A DNA stretch of 64,000 bases from Pseudisothecium myosuroides (GCA_951799445.1 OX637295.1:3534001-3598000), one strand, 5' to 3'. Counted from the first letter of the stretch, positions 50,114 to 62,499 are shown. The notes: generated by a model not told the origin, from the letters alone. Numbers and translations are program-made.

Positions 50114-51187
50114 TCAGGGCGCACTCGGTTGCCAGAGGAACATGGCGAAAGGATTCCTTTGGAAGGGTGAGAGCACGGAGCTGCCATCGAACTCACGAGA
50201 AGCCAACCTGCTCAGTGAATGATAAAGGAACAATCGCTTCAGTGTCAATCAACCCACGAAACTAGCAACTTAGGTCAAATACCGTATGGTAAAACAACAT
50301 TGCGGTCAGAAATAGGAGTTTGCCCTCACTCATACCATTGCTGAAAAGTTTTAATTTTTTCCCACATTAAATTGATATTTAACCGTAAAAGGTATGTTAG
50401 CACTTGGTGCCAAAGAGTGTTGGTAATGAGGGTCTTAGGAACGAATTTAGACCTACTTCTAGACCGGATTCACAGTGCAAACATCACCCCTAACACGAAG
50501 TGCGAACATACTTCATAAAGTAGCACGCTTGCATGCTTGTCCCTTTAACTTAGCCCCCAAAAGAATGACTGATCGCAAGTGCCGAATCAAATTGCGAGGC
50601 CACTAGCACGGCAAAGGGTGTACCAACGGCAATAGGGCCAAACTTGAATGTGGTGGAAGATGGGAGCCCATAGCCCACCACGTTCCAGAACAGCAGCCTT
50701 ATCCCCATCCCCGCTCGCCAGTCTTCATTTCGCCTTCCGCACTCCCCTGCGCTCCCTCCACCACCATCGCCATCGTCATCGCTATCGCCATTATCACTCT
50801 TCCCAGGTATGCTTTCTTCTTCAAGCCCTTGCATTTCAACCCTTGCAACCCATACATTCCAACCCACATTGAATTTCGTCCATTGATTGCCCATTTCCTG
50901 TAAGAGAATCGTTTCATGCATTGTCCCATGTATGGATATGAGCACGCTTTGAATGTTTGCATTCGCATGTGGGAGTAATGCGAGTACTGCTGTGTATGTA
51001 TTGCCACAAGAGCTCAAGAGGGTTGTGTGAGAATTGAATGTGTGTGGAATGTGAACTGTTGAATTGGAGATTGTGTCGTGATTTGTGTGTAACGTCAAAT
51101 GGCGGATTTATTATAAAGGTGGTAGTTTTGGGTGTGGGAATTCTTGTTTGGCAGACGGTGTGACTGACTGAGAACGCGGTTGCGACG
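50114..51187. promoter_or_regulatory. Divergent intergenic region between RqcH-like gene and psbY
   Basis: Both flanking genes start away from this 1.07-kb stretch and both products are predicted plastid proteins. A 182-residue minus-strand open frame (51098-50550) with an acidic/Gly run overlaps it; I found no family resemblance and consider it doubtful. Confidence 0.4.
51110..51117 (+). promoter_or_regulatory. TATA-like element of psbY
   Basis: ATTATAAA-type sequence about 70 bp upstream of the psbY start codon; an ACGT-core word (AACGTCA, near 51091) lies just upstream. Position fits a core promoter only if the 5' leader is short. Confidence 0.35.
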
Positions 51188-52447
51188 ATGGCCATGGCGA
51201 CCGCCGTCGCGAGCACCAGCTTCACTTCCCTCAAGAGGACCACCGTCTTTGGAGCTGGAGTGCAGGGCTTGCGCGCTGCCACCCACAAGGGGTCGGCGGT
51301 GAAGCTCGGAGTCGTGCCTTGCGCTTCCGTGAAGCTCTCGACCTCTACTGATGGCCTCGCGCAGCAGGTGACTGTGGGCGCCAACGCCGTAGCAGGTCAG
51401 CGCAATCTTTGCTTCTCTTGCAGTTTCCGGTTTCAGATAATCTTCTCCTCGCATTCTGGTCATGTCGTTCCGTTGGCATTGGTCGATTGGGTTTGGAATT
51501 CCTCTATTCTGCTGTTTGGGAGGCGATGAAGGTTATATCGCTAATTAGAGACGTGGGTGTACTATCGTTGTGACTTGGGTGGCGTGATCGTTTGTGCTTC
51601 GGCAGGTGCGATGTTCGCGGCCATGGCGAGCTCGGAGTCGGCCATGGCATCTCAGCAGATGATGGCATTGGCGGAAGGCGACAACAGGGCTATAGCCTTG
51701 CTGATTCCGTTGGTCCCCGCGATCGGGTGGGTTTTGTTCAACATCCTGAAGCCTGCGTTGAATCAGGTGGACAGGATGAGGAGCGTGAAGGGATTGGTGG
51801 CGGGCGCCGGCCTTGGAACCGCGGCCACGCTGCTGGCGGCTCCCCACGCCGACGCGGCTCAGGAGATCGCGAATTTGGCCGACGGTGACGCGAGGGGCCT
51901 CATCATCATCGGGCTGCTTCTTCCCGCCATCGGGTGGGTGCTGTTCAACATCTTGCAGCCGGCTTTGAATCAGTTCGACAGGATGCGCAGCTCGAAGGGC
52001 GTGATCGGCGCTCTGGGTCTGGGCGGATTGTCGATGCTGTTGGCTCCCCATGCGGACGCCGCGCAGGAGATCGCGACCCTGGCAGACTCGGACTCTCGTG
52101 GGCTGATCATCTTGGGATTGCTGCTGCCAGCCATCGGTTGGGTGTTGTTCAACATCCTGAAGCCTGCGCTGAACCAGTTGGACAGTATGGTGGAGGGCAA
52201 CAGCGGCAAGCTGAAGTCGAGGGCGCTGGTGGGCGCCACGGGCATCAGCGCAGCCGCGGCTTCGCTGCTTTTGTCGGCCCCCCAGGCCGACGCCCAAGTG
52301 CAGGAGATGGCCCAGCTTGGGGCGGACACGAGACCTTTGATTCTGTTGGTCATTCTGCTTCCAGCTATCGGTTGGGTGCTGTTTAACATCTTGAAGCCAG
52401 CGCTGAACCAGTTCCAGAATATGCAGGGGGGAGGCAAGAAGAAGTAG
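51188..52447 (+). CDS. psbY: Photosystem II PsbY polyprotein with four modules
   Basis: PsbY is a low-molecular-mass, single-span photosystem II subunit near cytochrome b559; plant nuclear genes encode a precursor cut into mature peptides in the thylakoid. Exons are 51188-51395 and 51606-52447 (349 residues, GT-AG, phase 1). The first 60 residues are a Ser/Thr/Ala-rich transit peptide. Four modules follow, each with the span PAIGWVLFNIL(K/Q)PALNQ (near 51715, 51927, 52125 and 52365). Between modules, a Gly/Ala/Leu-rich signal-like segment ends in APHADAA or APQADA, which looks like a thylakoid processing site just before the next mature N-terminus (QEIA..LAD). Known land-plant precursors carry two modules, so this would yield four peptides of about 45 residues. 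GC-rich codon use contrasts with the surroundings. Confidence 0.95.
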
Positions 52448-54689
52448 AGGTCGGGAGTTGGGTCCGCTGCTGCAGGTTCTTCAGAGGATGCAGAAATGTC
52501 TGGAGCTGAGAGCGCTCAGCTTTGAGACTGTATGGTGTGAACATTGTGAAGATGAAGAAGATGAAGCTGAAACCTTCATGAATGCCATGGCCGATGCTGA
52601 AATCATGGAGATTCTCATGGCCATCGTTTTAGATGAGCGAGTTGGTATCATGATAGGAGTTGTTTGCAGCGCTTTTCAACATGGCTGGTGATGAGCCCTG
52701 TCGTCGTGGTTGAGATTGTGTATATGGGGTCAATTTGTCGAATCAATTGTACTTTGCTGGCTAGAACAATGTGGAGGCTAGCAATGCATCCAGTTTGGGT
52801 CGGGGTGTGTGTTCGCTGGAGTGCTCTCTCGAAGGTGCGACTGAATTTATGAATGTTATATTGAGTCGAACGAATGGAACGAATGGCTTGCTTACTGTGT
52901 TGCCTCTTTGTGAAAAAATATGTTTCACCATTGTGCCGTCTATGTAGATTTGCGTCATGAGCTTGAATCATGAGCAGTCATGTATATTTCTTCAAATAAG
53001 AAAAGATTGAATTGCGTCGTTCTTCAAAGAAGAGTACGAAAGAGAATTCAATATGCGTGCTCATTGTGTCCTTGACCAACTTTTAAATAGTGGCAATGCT
53101 GGTACCTGGCAGTACTCCCTTGCTGGATCAAGTCTGAAACTCTGAATCATGAACCAACTGAAACCTAAGTAAGGTAACGTGTAATTACATCGAAGATCGA
53201 CAAATATGCATAGTTGCTTTGATTCCTGGAATGTTTGATATGAAAAGAATAAGAAAATATATTCTTTCACCATAATTATCTCTCAGAATAGTAGAAAAGG
53301 AATATCGACTATTGATTGTGGAGGTGAGAGTGTTTATTTCAAGTGAATGAATTGCAAGTGCAAGTTCAGATCTTTCTTCCCCATTTAAGCCGCATTGTCG
53401 TCGTGTGACATGGAGGTTTGCGTTGGAATTAGACCTTGTCATTGGCGACGGGAGATACGAGGACGACGCCGCGGAGGACTTGAAACACTCTGAATTGGGA
53501 GTTTTTGTTGTGTTGATCGTGAAACGGCGAATGTGAGAATAGAGTTCTGCACTGAAAATTGTCCACCAGATGAGTCCCGAGAAATGCGGCAGATGATGCT
53601 GAAGGAAAAAAATTGGGGGTCCACGCCTTTGCTGACAAAGCTCACTCACCTTTGTTGAAGTATGTATTGTTTCGCATGTTTTTTTAAAATTTACCTGGAC
53701 ACATGTACTCCCAAACACATTGACACGTGCACCCTTAATACACATGACTAAATCATCAATGAATTCAGTCACAAAGATCACAAAGAAAAACACATCTGGT
53801 CAATATGCACCCACTAAGTTATGCATAATTATCAACGCTGTTGTGCATAATAATTCCATGAAACACCTCACCTTAGTCGCTCACCCTGAACTGTACAGTA
53901 CAGTACATGCTGAACAACGAAAGGAATGTGTCCTGGAGCATATGAATATCATTTGTAAATTCTACTGCAAGCCACTAGCTGAGAGCCTCAAGGAGCCTCT
54001 AGGAGTCCAGGAGTTTCATAGAACCCCAGTTTCAAAAGCGGCGACGAGAAAAAAGTCTTCAACGTTAAGGACAATGCAAAGCCAAAGATTTCATCAATTA
54101 AAACTTCAAATTCCTCATAGGTTAACAATTGTCTTGCTAATATTTATAAATGGCCATCATTGGCAACAGCAAGCAATCATCCTTCATTTCCTAGCAGATA
54201 TGAACATAGTGACTTAACCGAAAAGACGATAAACGAACTCTCAGAACAAAAGATGCATTTCAATAAAACAAGGAAGAAAAAACCTCTCTAGTCTCTAGTT
54301 CTCTATCATACACCTGAACAGCAAACCCTGGAAATTCACAATAATGCACGACCTGGATACGATATGCTCAAAGTACAATAGATTAATATAAAGATAAAAC
54401 TGAAGCCATCCTCACTCATGTTCGTAGAATCGGGAACGATCGGCAGGCCAGAAAACTATCATAAAGGTTGAGAAGTACAATAATGTATCTCGAGAAGGGA
54501 AACCAACCGCACATGTCAAGCCAGCATCACCATTGCGAATCATATTTCCACCTTCGCAGCTCCTCGAGTATGCAGCACTTGGCTGGTGTTGCAACAATGT
54601 CAAGATGCAGCAATTGCTCAGCATGAATGTGGAGTTTGAGAAACCAAAGAGCACCAGTATCTGTGCCTGAAAACGCAGCTGGTGAAGAT
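52448..54689. other. Spacer between psbY and CDPK genes (convergent)
   Basis: The first 0.5 kb is probably the psbY 3' untranslated region (AATAAGAAAAG at 52997 could serve as a polyadenylation signal). The last 0.3 kb is probably the 3' untranslated region of the CDPK. The 202-residue minus-strand frame at 53185-53793 has no recognisable motif. Confidence 0.4.
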
Positions 54690-56579
54690 TTATTGTTGCT
54701 GTGGGAGCATCAAGGCGTCAGAGAGACTAAGACTGTTACGCAGTGTGGTGCGTCCCACGGCGCCGTTGCCCTTGCGCATCATAGTGACGAACTCGTTGTA
54801 GTCGATGCGTCCGTCGTTGTCCTGGTCGACTTCCCGGATCAGATCCTCAACGGACGTGTCGCCCATGTTGTAGCGGACGCAAGCTTGCTGAAGCTCATCG
54901 ACTGTGAGGTAGCCGCTCTTGTCTTTGTCCAGCCAGGAGAATGCCGCGAACAGATTCTCCTCGCGCTCGATCTTGTTCAGGTGCAAGGTCGCGGCCAGAA
55001 ACTCGCCGTAGTCGATGGTGCCGTTCTGATCCACATCCGCTGCATCCATCAACTGCCGAATCTCCGACTCCACCAAGTTGGAGCCCACGCGCTCCAGCCC
55101 GCTCTTGAGCTCCTCAAACGTGATGGCGCCCGAGTGGTCTGTGTCGATCATCTTGAACATCTCGCGAAGCCCTGCGATTTCTTCCTCTGATAGAAACTCT
55201 GCGATCACGCGAATCGCCACTTTCTTGAGCTTGTTCATGGCGGAGAACTGCTTGAGTCGGGATTGTACCGCTGGGTCCATAGGTCGGTCTGGCGCCACGC
55301 CTTCCTCGCGGATCCACGGGTGGGAGAGTACTTGATGCGCCTTCAGACGGCGCTTCACGTTCGGGTCTAGCATTTTGCGGATGAGGTCCTTGGCGCTGTC
55401 GCTGATCGACGGCCAAGGCTCAGACGCGAAGTCGAGCTCGCCGCGCAGGACTTGCTCGAAGATGCCTTGCTCGGTCTCAGCCCAGAAGGGTGGGACGCCG
55501 CTCAAGAGGATGTAGAGGATCACGCCCGCGCTCCACACATCTGCTTCTGGGCCGTAATGCTTGCGCAAGACTTCGGGCGCGACGTAGTAAGGGCTGCCCA
55601 CCACATCCTTGAAAACCTCCCCAGGTTTGAAGAACACGGAGAGTCCGAAGTCGGTGGTCTTGAGCGCCGCGTCCTCGCTCGTGTCGAGAAGGAGAAAATT
55701 CTCGGGTTTTAAGTCGCGGTGCATGACGCCGAGCGAGTGGCAAGTCTCCACCACCCCGACGATCACGCGGCACAGTCCGGCTGCCTGCGCCTCCGAGTAG
55801 TGCCCGCGCTGGATGATTCGATCGAAAAGCTCGCCGCCGGCACAAAGCTCCATCACCAGGTGTACGGCGCCATTGTCCTCGTACGCGCCCTTGATGGTCA
55901 CGATGTTGGGATGGCCTGATAAGTGGTGCATGATGTGAAGCTCCCGACGCACGTCGTCGACGTCTTCCTGGGAGATTAACTTCCGCTTCGCGATCGACTT
56001 GCATGCGAACTGCTTGCCGGAAGTCTTCTCCACGCACAAGTAAGTCGTACCGAACTGACCCTGGCCGAGCTTGCGACCCAGCGTGTATAAGTCCTTCAGA
56101 TTCTCTGTTGGTCGCTGCAGCACTGAGTGCGTGAAGCTCTGACCAGGAATCAGGTTCAGTCCCGCCCTCCTCATGGCTGGCACCACGTTGTTGCCCTGCT
56201 GTTGTTGTTGATGCTGCTGCTGCTGTTGTCGTTCAACGTTGTGGTTGCCTGCCCCTGCAACTGACGCTGGGTATACCGTGGGTGCGATCTGGATCACCGC
56301 GGGCGCAAGGATCGTCAGGCTCTTCTGGGGTTGCAGCTGAGCTTCAGACTTCGCAGTTGAAACTGGCGAGGGCTTCCTCTCCTCGGATTTGCGGACTTCT
56401 TCGACGCTTCTGTTTTCGGGCTGTGTCGACGCTGCTGCGGCGGCGGCGGCGGCGGCTTCAGATTCGGGTGACGGGTGCGTGGGTTTCGGGGCGGCAGTGC
56501 GAGTGGTGGGGGAGCCCCCAACGGGGAAGCCTTCGAAGAATCCGGCCTTACTAGCTGCCCCTACACATGTGTTGCCCAT
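54690..56579 (-). CDS. Calcium-dependent protein kinase (CDPK/CPK), intronless
   Basis: CDPKs are Ser/Thr kinases switched on by calcium through their own calmodulin-like domain. The single 629-residue frame starts MGNTCVG, a myristoylation signal with Cys5 for palmitoylation, so membrane attachment is likely. Residues 8-160 are a low-complexity variable domain with an Ala run (42-50) and a Gln/His run (118-128). The kinase domain (about 165-423) has GQGQFG, Lys193, HRD at 287-289, DFG at 310-312 and APE at 334-336. The autoinhibitory junction (about 428-465) leads to four complete EF-hand loops starting at Asp479, 515, 551 and 585, each ending in Glu. The alanine in the usual KATDFG is Thr here. 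No intron interrupts the coding region, unlike most land-plant CDPK genes. All catalytic residues are present and it looks functional. Confidence 0.95.
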   Translation of the reverse strand: MGNTCVGAASKAGFFEGFPVGGSPTTRTAAPKPTHPSPESEAAAAAAAAASTQPENRSVEEVRKSEERKPSPVSTAKSEAQLQPQKSLTILAPAVIQIAPTVYPASVAGAGNHNVERQQQQQHQQQQQGNNVVPAMRRAGLNLIPGQSFTHSVLQRPTENLKDLYTLGRKLGQGQFGTTYLCVEKTSGKQFACKSIAKRKLISQEDVDDVRRELHIMHHLSGHPNIVTIKGAYEDNGAVHLVMELCAGGELFDRIIQRGHYSEAQAAGLCRVIVGVVETCHSLGVMHRDLKPENFLLLDTSEDAALKTTDFGLSVFFKPGEVFKDVVGSPYYVAPEVLRKHYGPEADVWSAGVILYILLSGVPPFWAETEQGIFEQVLRGELDFASEPWPSISDSAKDLIRKMLDPNVKRRLKAHQVLSHPWIREEGVAPDRPMDPAVQSRLKQFSAMNKLKKVAIRVIAEFLSEEEIAGLREMFKMIDTDHSGAITFEELKSGLERVGSNLVESEIRQLMDAADVDQNGTIDYGEFLAATLHLNKIEREENLFAAFSWLDKDKSGYLTVDELQQACVRYNMGDTSVEDLIREVDQDNDGRIDYNEFVTMMRKGNGAVGRTTLRNSLSLSDALMLPQQQ

Positions 56580-59270
56580 TCAGTGCTTATATCTCCAGGT
56601 ACATGCCTAGCTTCTCTAGGAAAACTTCAAGAGCAGCTCCAGTACTGCACCCGCCAAGCACCAGCACAGTCCCAATCTCATCAAACCTCAAATGCTGCTC
56701 GCGACAGCTTGCACTGCCAATTCTAGGACTCGAGCAAAGGCTACGATCTGTTCAAACATCATAGCTCGATTCTCGTGTCCAAGGTTAACTCCCCGAAGAC
56801 GGGAGTTTGGAAGTAGGCGAAACTGCAGGCACTAAAATTTAAGGGATCCTTCTCCCGTACAGTATTCGATAGAGGTGAGCAAACTCATCAACGTCATTCG
56901 CTTCACAGAAGAACTACTCTTGAACGATCACAAATTCGGTGCGTGCTAGTTACTCTCACAAATTGAAGTGCAAAGCTCAAGGAATTTAGGTTACCCGTCC
57001 AATCCAGACAGTCCGACATTGCAACCGATTCAAAACCAAACCAAACAACGGCAATGTCTTAAGGTGAAATCTATAAACACAGAATCTCACTTGCAGGATA
57101 GTGCAAGGATTCGGAATTCGAAATCTACCAGCAGCAGCCAAGTACGAGGGGGCCGGGATAATACAACCATTTGGGACATTGTTGAACTTGCCACTCAATC
57201 AACGATTCTGCAAGAATCACGGAAGTGAACAAGTCGATTTAAACTGGGCTTCTACTCTTTCAGCACCCAGTCACGCGGATTTTGTGGATCGCACTTTGCT
57301 TAAACCGTTTTGTACGAATACGAACAAGTGAGCAGAACGGGTAGAATCAGTTGTAAAGGCCACTCGGGATCTCACAATTTCTCACATGGAATATAATTTC
57401 ACAAGAATACAGACAAAGGGATCTCCCTACTTTGAGGGTTACTTACACTCACTCACTGGTGCGAGTGAGCATAACAGTTTCTGAATTAAAATAATCAATA
57501 GTAGGGCACTTTGTAACCAACTACGGCACCACGTGACTCACTCACTGATGTCATTCAACCATTCAGGAATGAAGCCTATGAGATAGTACTACTTTCTGGA
57601 TTGTCCGATCTTCAACCTGAATGACGTCCTTAACAAATGCTTTCAACCCACACTATCATCTGTTAAGGACTTTATTCAGGTTGCAAACAGGAAAAGCCTG
57701 AAAAGGACTCCTATCTCCTAGCTTTCATTCTCCAAGGAACGTCTTCTTAACGAGGTCCTGAACCTGGATTTGGTGGGGTAAGTACGGCGGTGAGTGTAAA
57801 TAACCTTTAGCGGCAACAGAGTCTCACCGACAGTAAACATAGCGGCCATTTCCACAAACTAGGACTGGTGAAAAAGAACAAATTCATAGCCACTCCTCGC
57901 AAACGGGCAGTAACTTAAGAACGCTAATATCCACCGCAAATGGGAATCTTACAGACAAAAGTTCTCGATAGAAACAATCGCTTGCTTCTTCAAGAACGTG
58001 CTACACACTTCTCGGCAGGCTTCGACCTCTACCTCCGTCCGCAATGCAACGTCCTAATTTTCATTCGAGAGCAACGATTGAGCCATCATCACAAACCCAT
58101 TTCAATAGTACAACGTTCAAAGAATCTCAAAAGAGCATCTGGTTGGAGATTCCACACCTACACCCAACTTGAAAACCAAGAGTAAGAGGACATGGCTATA
58201 GCGGCCATGGTGGCCATGGTGACAACGGAAACTGAGGTTGGGGAAGCTTACCAGAAGTGCGTAAACCCAGGCGGATCACAAACGCGGACAGCACGCATCG
58301 ACAGCCCCGAAATCGACCACTGCAAGCTCGGACGTGATCCGTCGTGATCGCACCAGCTGCTCGTAACCCTGCTCCAAAGATCCGGCCAAATTCGTCCGCG
58401 TCCACGATCCAACAAGACACAATCCCAGAAACCCTCAACCCAAACCCCAGATCGCCCACACTATTACACTATTACACAACGCAGCCAACCTGGATGACTA
58501 CCGTGTTGGTAAAGTTCAAGTGCTTCCAGGCGCCGCCACAGTCCTGCAACGCCGAACAAGGCCTGAAATTCGACAACAATCGAGCCTCTCAGATCATCCT
58601 CTCACGCGCTCACCACCAGCGTCCACTGTTGTACAGACACAATGGCACAGGACCCTGACGAGACGACACGACGAGATACAATGACACTAGTCGGGTGCTT
58701 TCACAAAATGTTTTTCAAAACAGGTTATGATGACAGATTCAACCCCCTCCCGCAGTCCAGCCTCCCCTAGAACCAGCAGCTCACCCGAAAGGCCGAAAGG
58801 CTGATCTTTGGATGCGCCAAACGCGGCGAAATCAGGGCCCACTGCCGCTGGATATTTGCCACGAAGAACGTGCAGGGCGCTCTGCACACCGCCCCTACCT
58901 CGCTCGCTCGCTCCCTCCGCGATCCGGCAGTCGTGACGCTCAATTGCGATTACGAAAATGCTTGCATTCGGAGCTTGTCGCGATTAGTGTTGCTAAGCGA
59001 ATTGAAGAGCTTGTGGGCCAGTTGAAGTTGGGCAAGGGGTGCGGGCGATGGCCGGATTTTGACTTGGCTACAGACAGGGTTGACTGGTGCCGTCTTCAAG
59101 GGATCCCAGGGTCGTGACGCCGCGAGGTCGTCACGGTCTCGCGCCGGGACGGCCGCGGCCGCGCGTTGGGGCGTGCTCGTGGCCTCTCAGGTCGCGGCTG
59201 GTCTTCAGGCAGAGTGGCAGACTTTCCTTGTGCCGGCGAAGTCGGCAAAGGCTCCAGACGTTTTTCAGAG
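56580..59270. other. Upstream region of the CDPK gene, with a GC-rich patch
   Basis: The region should hold the CDPK 5' leader and promoter. From 58.2 to 59.27 kb the base composition turns GC-rich, with CGCGCG-type words; several short frames result, including a 51-codon one from 58192 (start MAIAAMVAMVTTE), but none is convincing. No RNA gene is seen. Confidence 0.4.
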
Positions 59271-59495
59271 TTAATTCTTAACTCTGTAATGCTGCCGCAG
59301 ACATAAGTGTCCGATGAATACTTTCATGTAAGACAGAAGTGCAATTGTTCATCCTTGGAATTTCATGCAAAAAGGGAAGGTCTTGCAGGGTAGTTTGACC
59401 TCAAATGAATACTTTTGGTTTTCTTAAAGTAGATGATTTAGACTATATTAGAAAGGATGATTTCCGCGAAGACCAGCCTGTCTATATAGGGTTAA
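59271..59495 (+). mobile_element. piggyBac-like MITE, copy 4
   Basis: TTAA flanks both ends. The left terminus has decayed (TTCTTAACTCTGTAATG), while the right keeps ATATAGGG. The interior is clearly homologous to the copy at 37329 (GACAGAAGTGCAATTGTTCA, AGTTTGACCTCAAATGAATA). Confidence 0.7.
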
Positions 59496-60124
59496 ACAAT
59501 ATCTTTTGGTCTGAGTTAGCAGGCACTCCAAGGGGAATCAAAAATCTTCTTGAAACATGGCACGAGTCTTAATTACTCCTTATTTTAAGTTTGTGCGGTC
59601 AAAGCATTTAAAATTGACCAATGAACAAAGCTTTGAATTTGCAACCTATAATATGTGACTAAACTTATTCAATAGTAGGTCCAATAGCTTAAAACATTCC
59701 CAAAAAATCCTAAAGCTACTTTTTTTATCAAAGATTCACTTGAAACCAAGTCTAAAGAACCTGACCTATTATATAAGGGTTAATACCTACATGCTTAAAG
59801 TCCATATTTTGGATGATGAATAGAGTATTTCAAGAGCATTGTTTAGTCCAGATGATTTTTTATTCATCTAAAGTAATCTTCAAGATATATCCTTTCTCTA
59901 TTACCAATTTGTTGATAAATAATATGTTTGTTAATGGTATAAGCAAAAATGTGCAAGAATTAAAAAAAGGATTCAAATATTAAAGAGTTAAGAAGCAACT
60001 ATTGTAGGTTTTGTTCATGTAGCATAGGCTTGCTTTTCAAGTAAAGTCTTATTCCAATTTCTTCACTTGTAGATTTTGCTTCTCTCTTTTAATCCTTAGT
60101 TTTCCAAAGTTAATTGTCATAGGA
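59496..60124. other. AT-rich spacer
   Basis: No gene is seen. A lone AAGGGTTAA end-like word at 59776 has no partner. Confidence 0.4.
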
Positions 60125-60851
60125 GGGTAGTTGCAAGAAACAGCTGCCGGTTTTGGCTCAAAACGGCCATTTCACTCCTGTTTGTGGATTTTGAAATAAA
60201 AATTTTTTAAATAAAATAAAATATGGATAATGTGTAGAGCATTAAAAAAATGATATGTGCAAAAATTCAGACCTAAAAAAAATTTATCTCTAAGAGTTAT
60301 GCACGGTCAAAGAGGGTTGAAAAATGCAAGAAAATAGACAGTTTGGAATTTAATTCTTAAAAAATAGTAAAAAAATTCAAAAAATTCTCAAAAAAAAAGA
60401 CATTTTTCCTAACTTATAGATTCTCCTTTTCACCAATTTTCACCATTGGAAAAATAAAATTGTGTTCTCTACACTTGCGCAAAGGTAGTGCACTTTGAGC
60501 ACATGTGGAAGATGGAAAATTAACTATTTTTAGAAAATATTTGGTAAGCTTGTGTAACTTTAGTAGAAGTCCTAGTATACCAATTTTGAGCTTCAAATTC
60601 GGAATTTTGGGCAAAAAATAGTACTAAAAACCTTCAAAATGGCCAAGGTAGACATCCAATCGGGGGCAGTTTAAAAATAGTAAATAATTTTAAAAAAACC
60701 CAAAAAATTACTCAACATCTGCAACTACCACATGTACCTTCATTTCAAGTTTCATAGAAGATGGACAAACAATGCAAAAGTTATGAGCAAAAAACCACCT
60801 GTCCAAGGTCAAGGGGACAAAAAAAAGGTGAAGTGTTTCTTGCAATCACCC
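60125..60851. mobile_element. GGGTGATTGCAAGAAA-family TIR element, 727 bp
   Basis: The ends are GGGTAGTTGCAAGAAACA and, inverted, GGGTGATTGCAAGAAACA. AGGA flanks both sides as a 4-bp target duplication. The interior matches the truncated copy at 33489 in opposite orientation. No transposase is encoded. Confidence 0.85.
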
Positions 60852-60855
60852 AGGA

Positions 60856-61535
60856 CACCAAAGCCAAAAAATAATAGATAGATGACTTTTAAAATAGTAG
60901 AAATGAAGAATACACCTATTGGTCCAATAATTAGATCATTTTGGCAAAGCATCTTGGTGATAGGTCTCATTCTTTCAAGGTTAATAAGCCAACTACAAGA
61001 GGTTTTATACATATAACGTAGGCTTGCGTTTTTTAATTAAGGTCCTACTCCAACAAGTAGGTTTTGCGATACAAAGTCTCTTCCCGCTTTTGGTCCAAAG
61101 ACAATAAAGAATTGTATTGTACATAACATTCTTGATCTAGTTGAATGACCATTTTTTCAAAATTAATATTGTGGAGACTTGGACAAACTTTTAGAATGAT
61201 GGAGAGAAGATGTTCGATTTACCAAAATGGCTAGAAGAAAATGGAAGAAGGAACATTAGAGCTTAGAAAAGACATCATTTTGCATTCAATAGATCTCTTC
61301 ATGTGCTTGAAAAGATTCCTTTAGAAGATGAGTAATATTTTGTTGAAGAATATTCTATATTAGCAACTAAAAGTTTCATTAATCAATTCTATATGAATAG
61401 GAACAAACAAATATGAAAATGGGATTACTTGTGTTGATATTTATAATGTATTTCCATCCATTTGTTAGCAAAGCCTTATGAACTACACATTGTTAACTTT
61501 TTAATTTTTTTTTAAATGTTTAAAAAAAATTTAAA
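60856..61535. other. AT-rich spacer
   Basis: No gene or clear repeat is seen. Confidence 0.4.
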
Positions 61536-61944
61536 CACTACAAGAATTTTAGCATTCTATGACTGTGTGTATGACTACGTTTTCAGTCATTGTGGACACA
61601 TATGACTGTTGTAGAATTTAGGACGTTATAGTCATTGTGGACGAGTCCTTTATATAAATGACTAAATTTTTATATCACCATCCATCTTCCTACATGAATG
61701 TTCATCCACAGATTTTTCCTATGTGTCCATGGCGGCATTTGACGTGGCATATTAAATGTTCAGTTATACCTCAGTCATACATATGATTAATATTGATGAA
61801 TGACTGGTGGTGGAGACTTTTGGAGACGTGGAAATTTTTGATTGGTTGTTCTCTAAATTTTTTTACATGTGCAAAGTAGTTACTCAGTATTCAATTTTTA
61901 GTAGAATCTAGTTGTATATTAGTCATTTATTTTGTTGTAGTAGT
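61536..61944. mobile_element. CACTA-type element, right end uncertain
   Basis: The left end is CACTACAAGAATTTT. Subterminal words such as GTCATTGTGGAC(G/A) are shared with the MITE at 13039. TATTTTGTTGTAGTA near 61930-61944 could be the right end in inverted form, but no target duplication supports it; a larger element running to the right is also possible. Confidence 0.5.
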
Positions 61945-62499
61945 AGGTGAGTGATATTGCAGTTGCAAATGAGTGATATCGTAGTCTTAACTAGTTTTAA
62001 TTGCGCCACAATTATGAAACACAAAAATGCATCCTTGCAGTCATTGACTAAATAGATTATACATACAACTGAAACAACAACAATTGCAATGTTAATTGAC
62101 TAACGCAACTTGCACAGACTACAAAATGATAAGACCAAGCCTTGGCTAAATAGAGTTTTGTATCTAGTTTTTTAATAATAATACAGCTCCATTAATTGCA
62201 AGCATGAAGCAATAGAAGTGCAACATTAATTTCATCTACACATGAAACTCATCAACTTTTGTACTCTACAGAATAAACCCCTCTACAACTGCAATTCCAA
62301 AGCTCAACATCATGCTAGAGGCATCTTCTTTCTTGGAGGCATCTTCTTCCTCAACTTTTGGTTTAAGGTGATCTTCTACACACAAACAAAATTCAAGTTA
62401 GATACATACTTAAAGGCAAGGTGAAGAAACAATTTTCAAACCAAACCATGCAAATGGACCAAAAATACAAATAACATTGAATTCTACTCTTTGGGGTTT
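61945..62499. other. AT-rich spacer
   Basis: No gene is seen. GAGGCATCTTCTT is repeated in tandem at 62311-62350. Confidence 0.4.

Noticed and set aside
50550..51098. 182-residue minus-strand frame between RqcH-like gene and psbY
   Set aside because: It overlaps the psbY promoter and shows low-complexity acidic/Gly runs and no known domain. It was not listed as a gene, though it is not fully excluded.
51545..52297. 250-residue minus-strand open frame across psbY
   Set aside because: It is the antisense shadow of the GC-rich, internally repeated psbY coding region.
53185..53793. 202-residue minus-strand frame
   Set aside because: AT-rich, no motif; lies in the spacer between convergent genes.
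54627..55190. 187-residue plus-strand open frame
   Set aside because: Antisense shadow of the CDPK EF-hand region; no start context or family resemblance.
55477..56037. 186-residue minus-strand frame in another phase within the CDPK
   Set aside because: Out-of-phase shadow of the kinase domain, driven by high GC content.
58192..58347. 51-codon frame in the GC-rich patch upstream of the CDPK
   Set aside because: Short, repetitive start and no family resemblance; more likely part of a promoter or leader.
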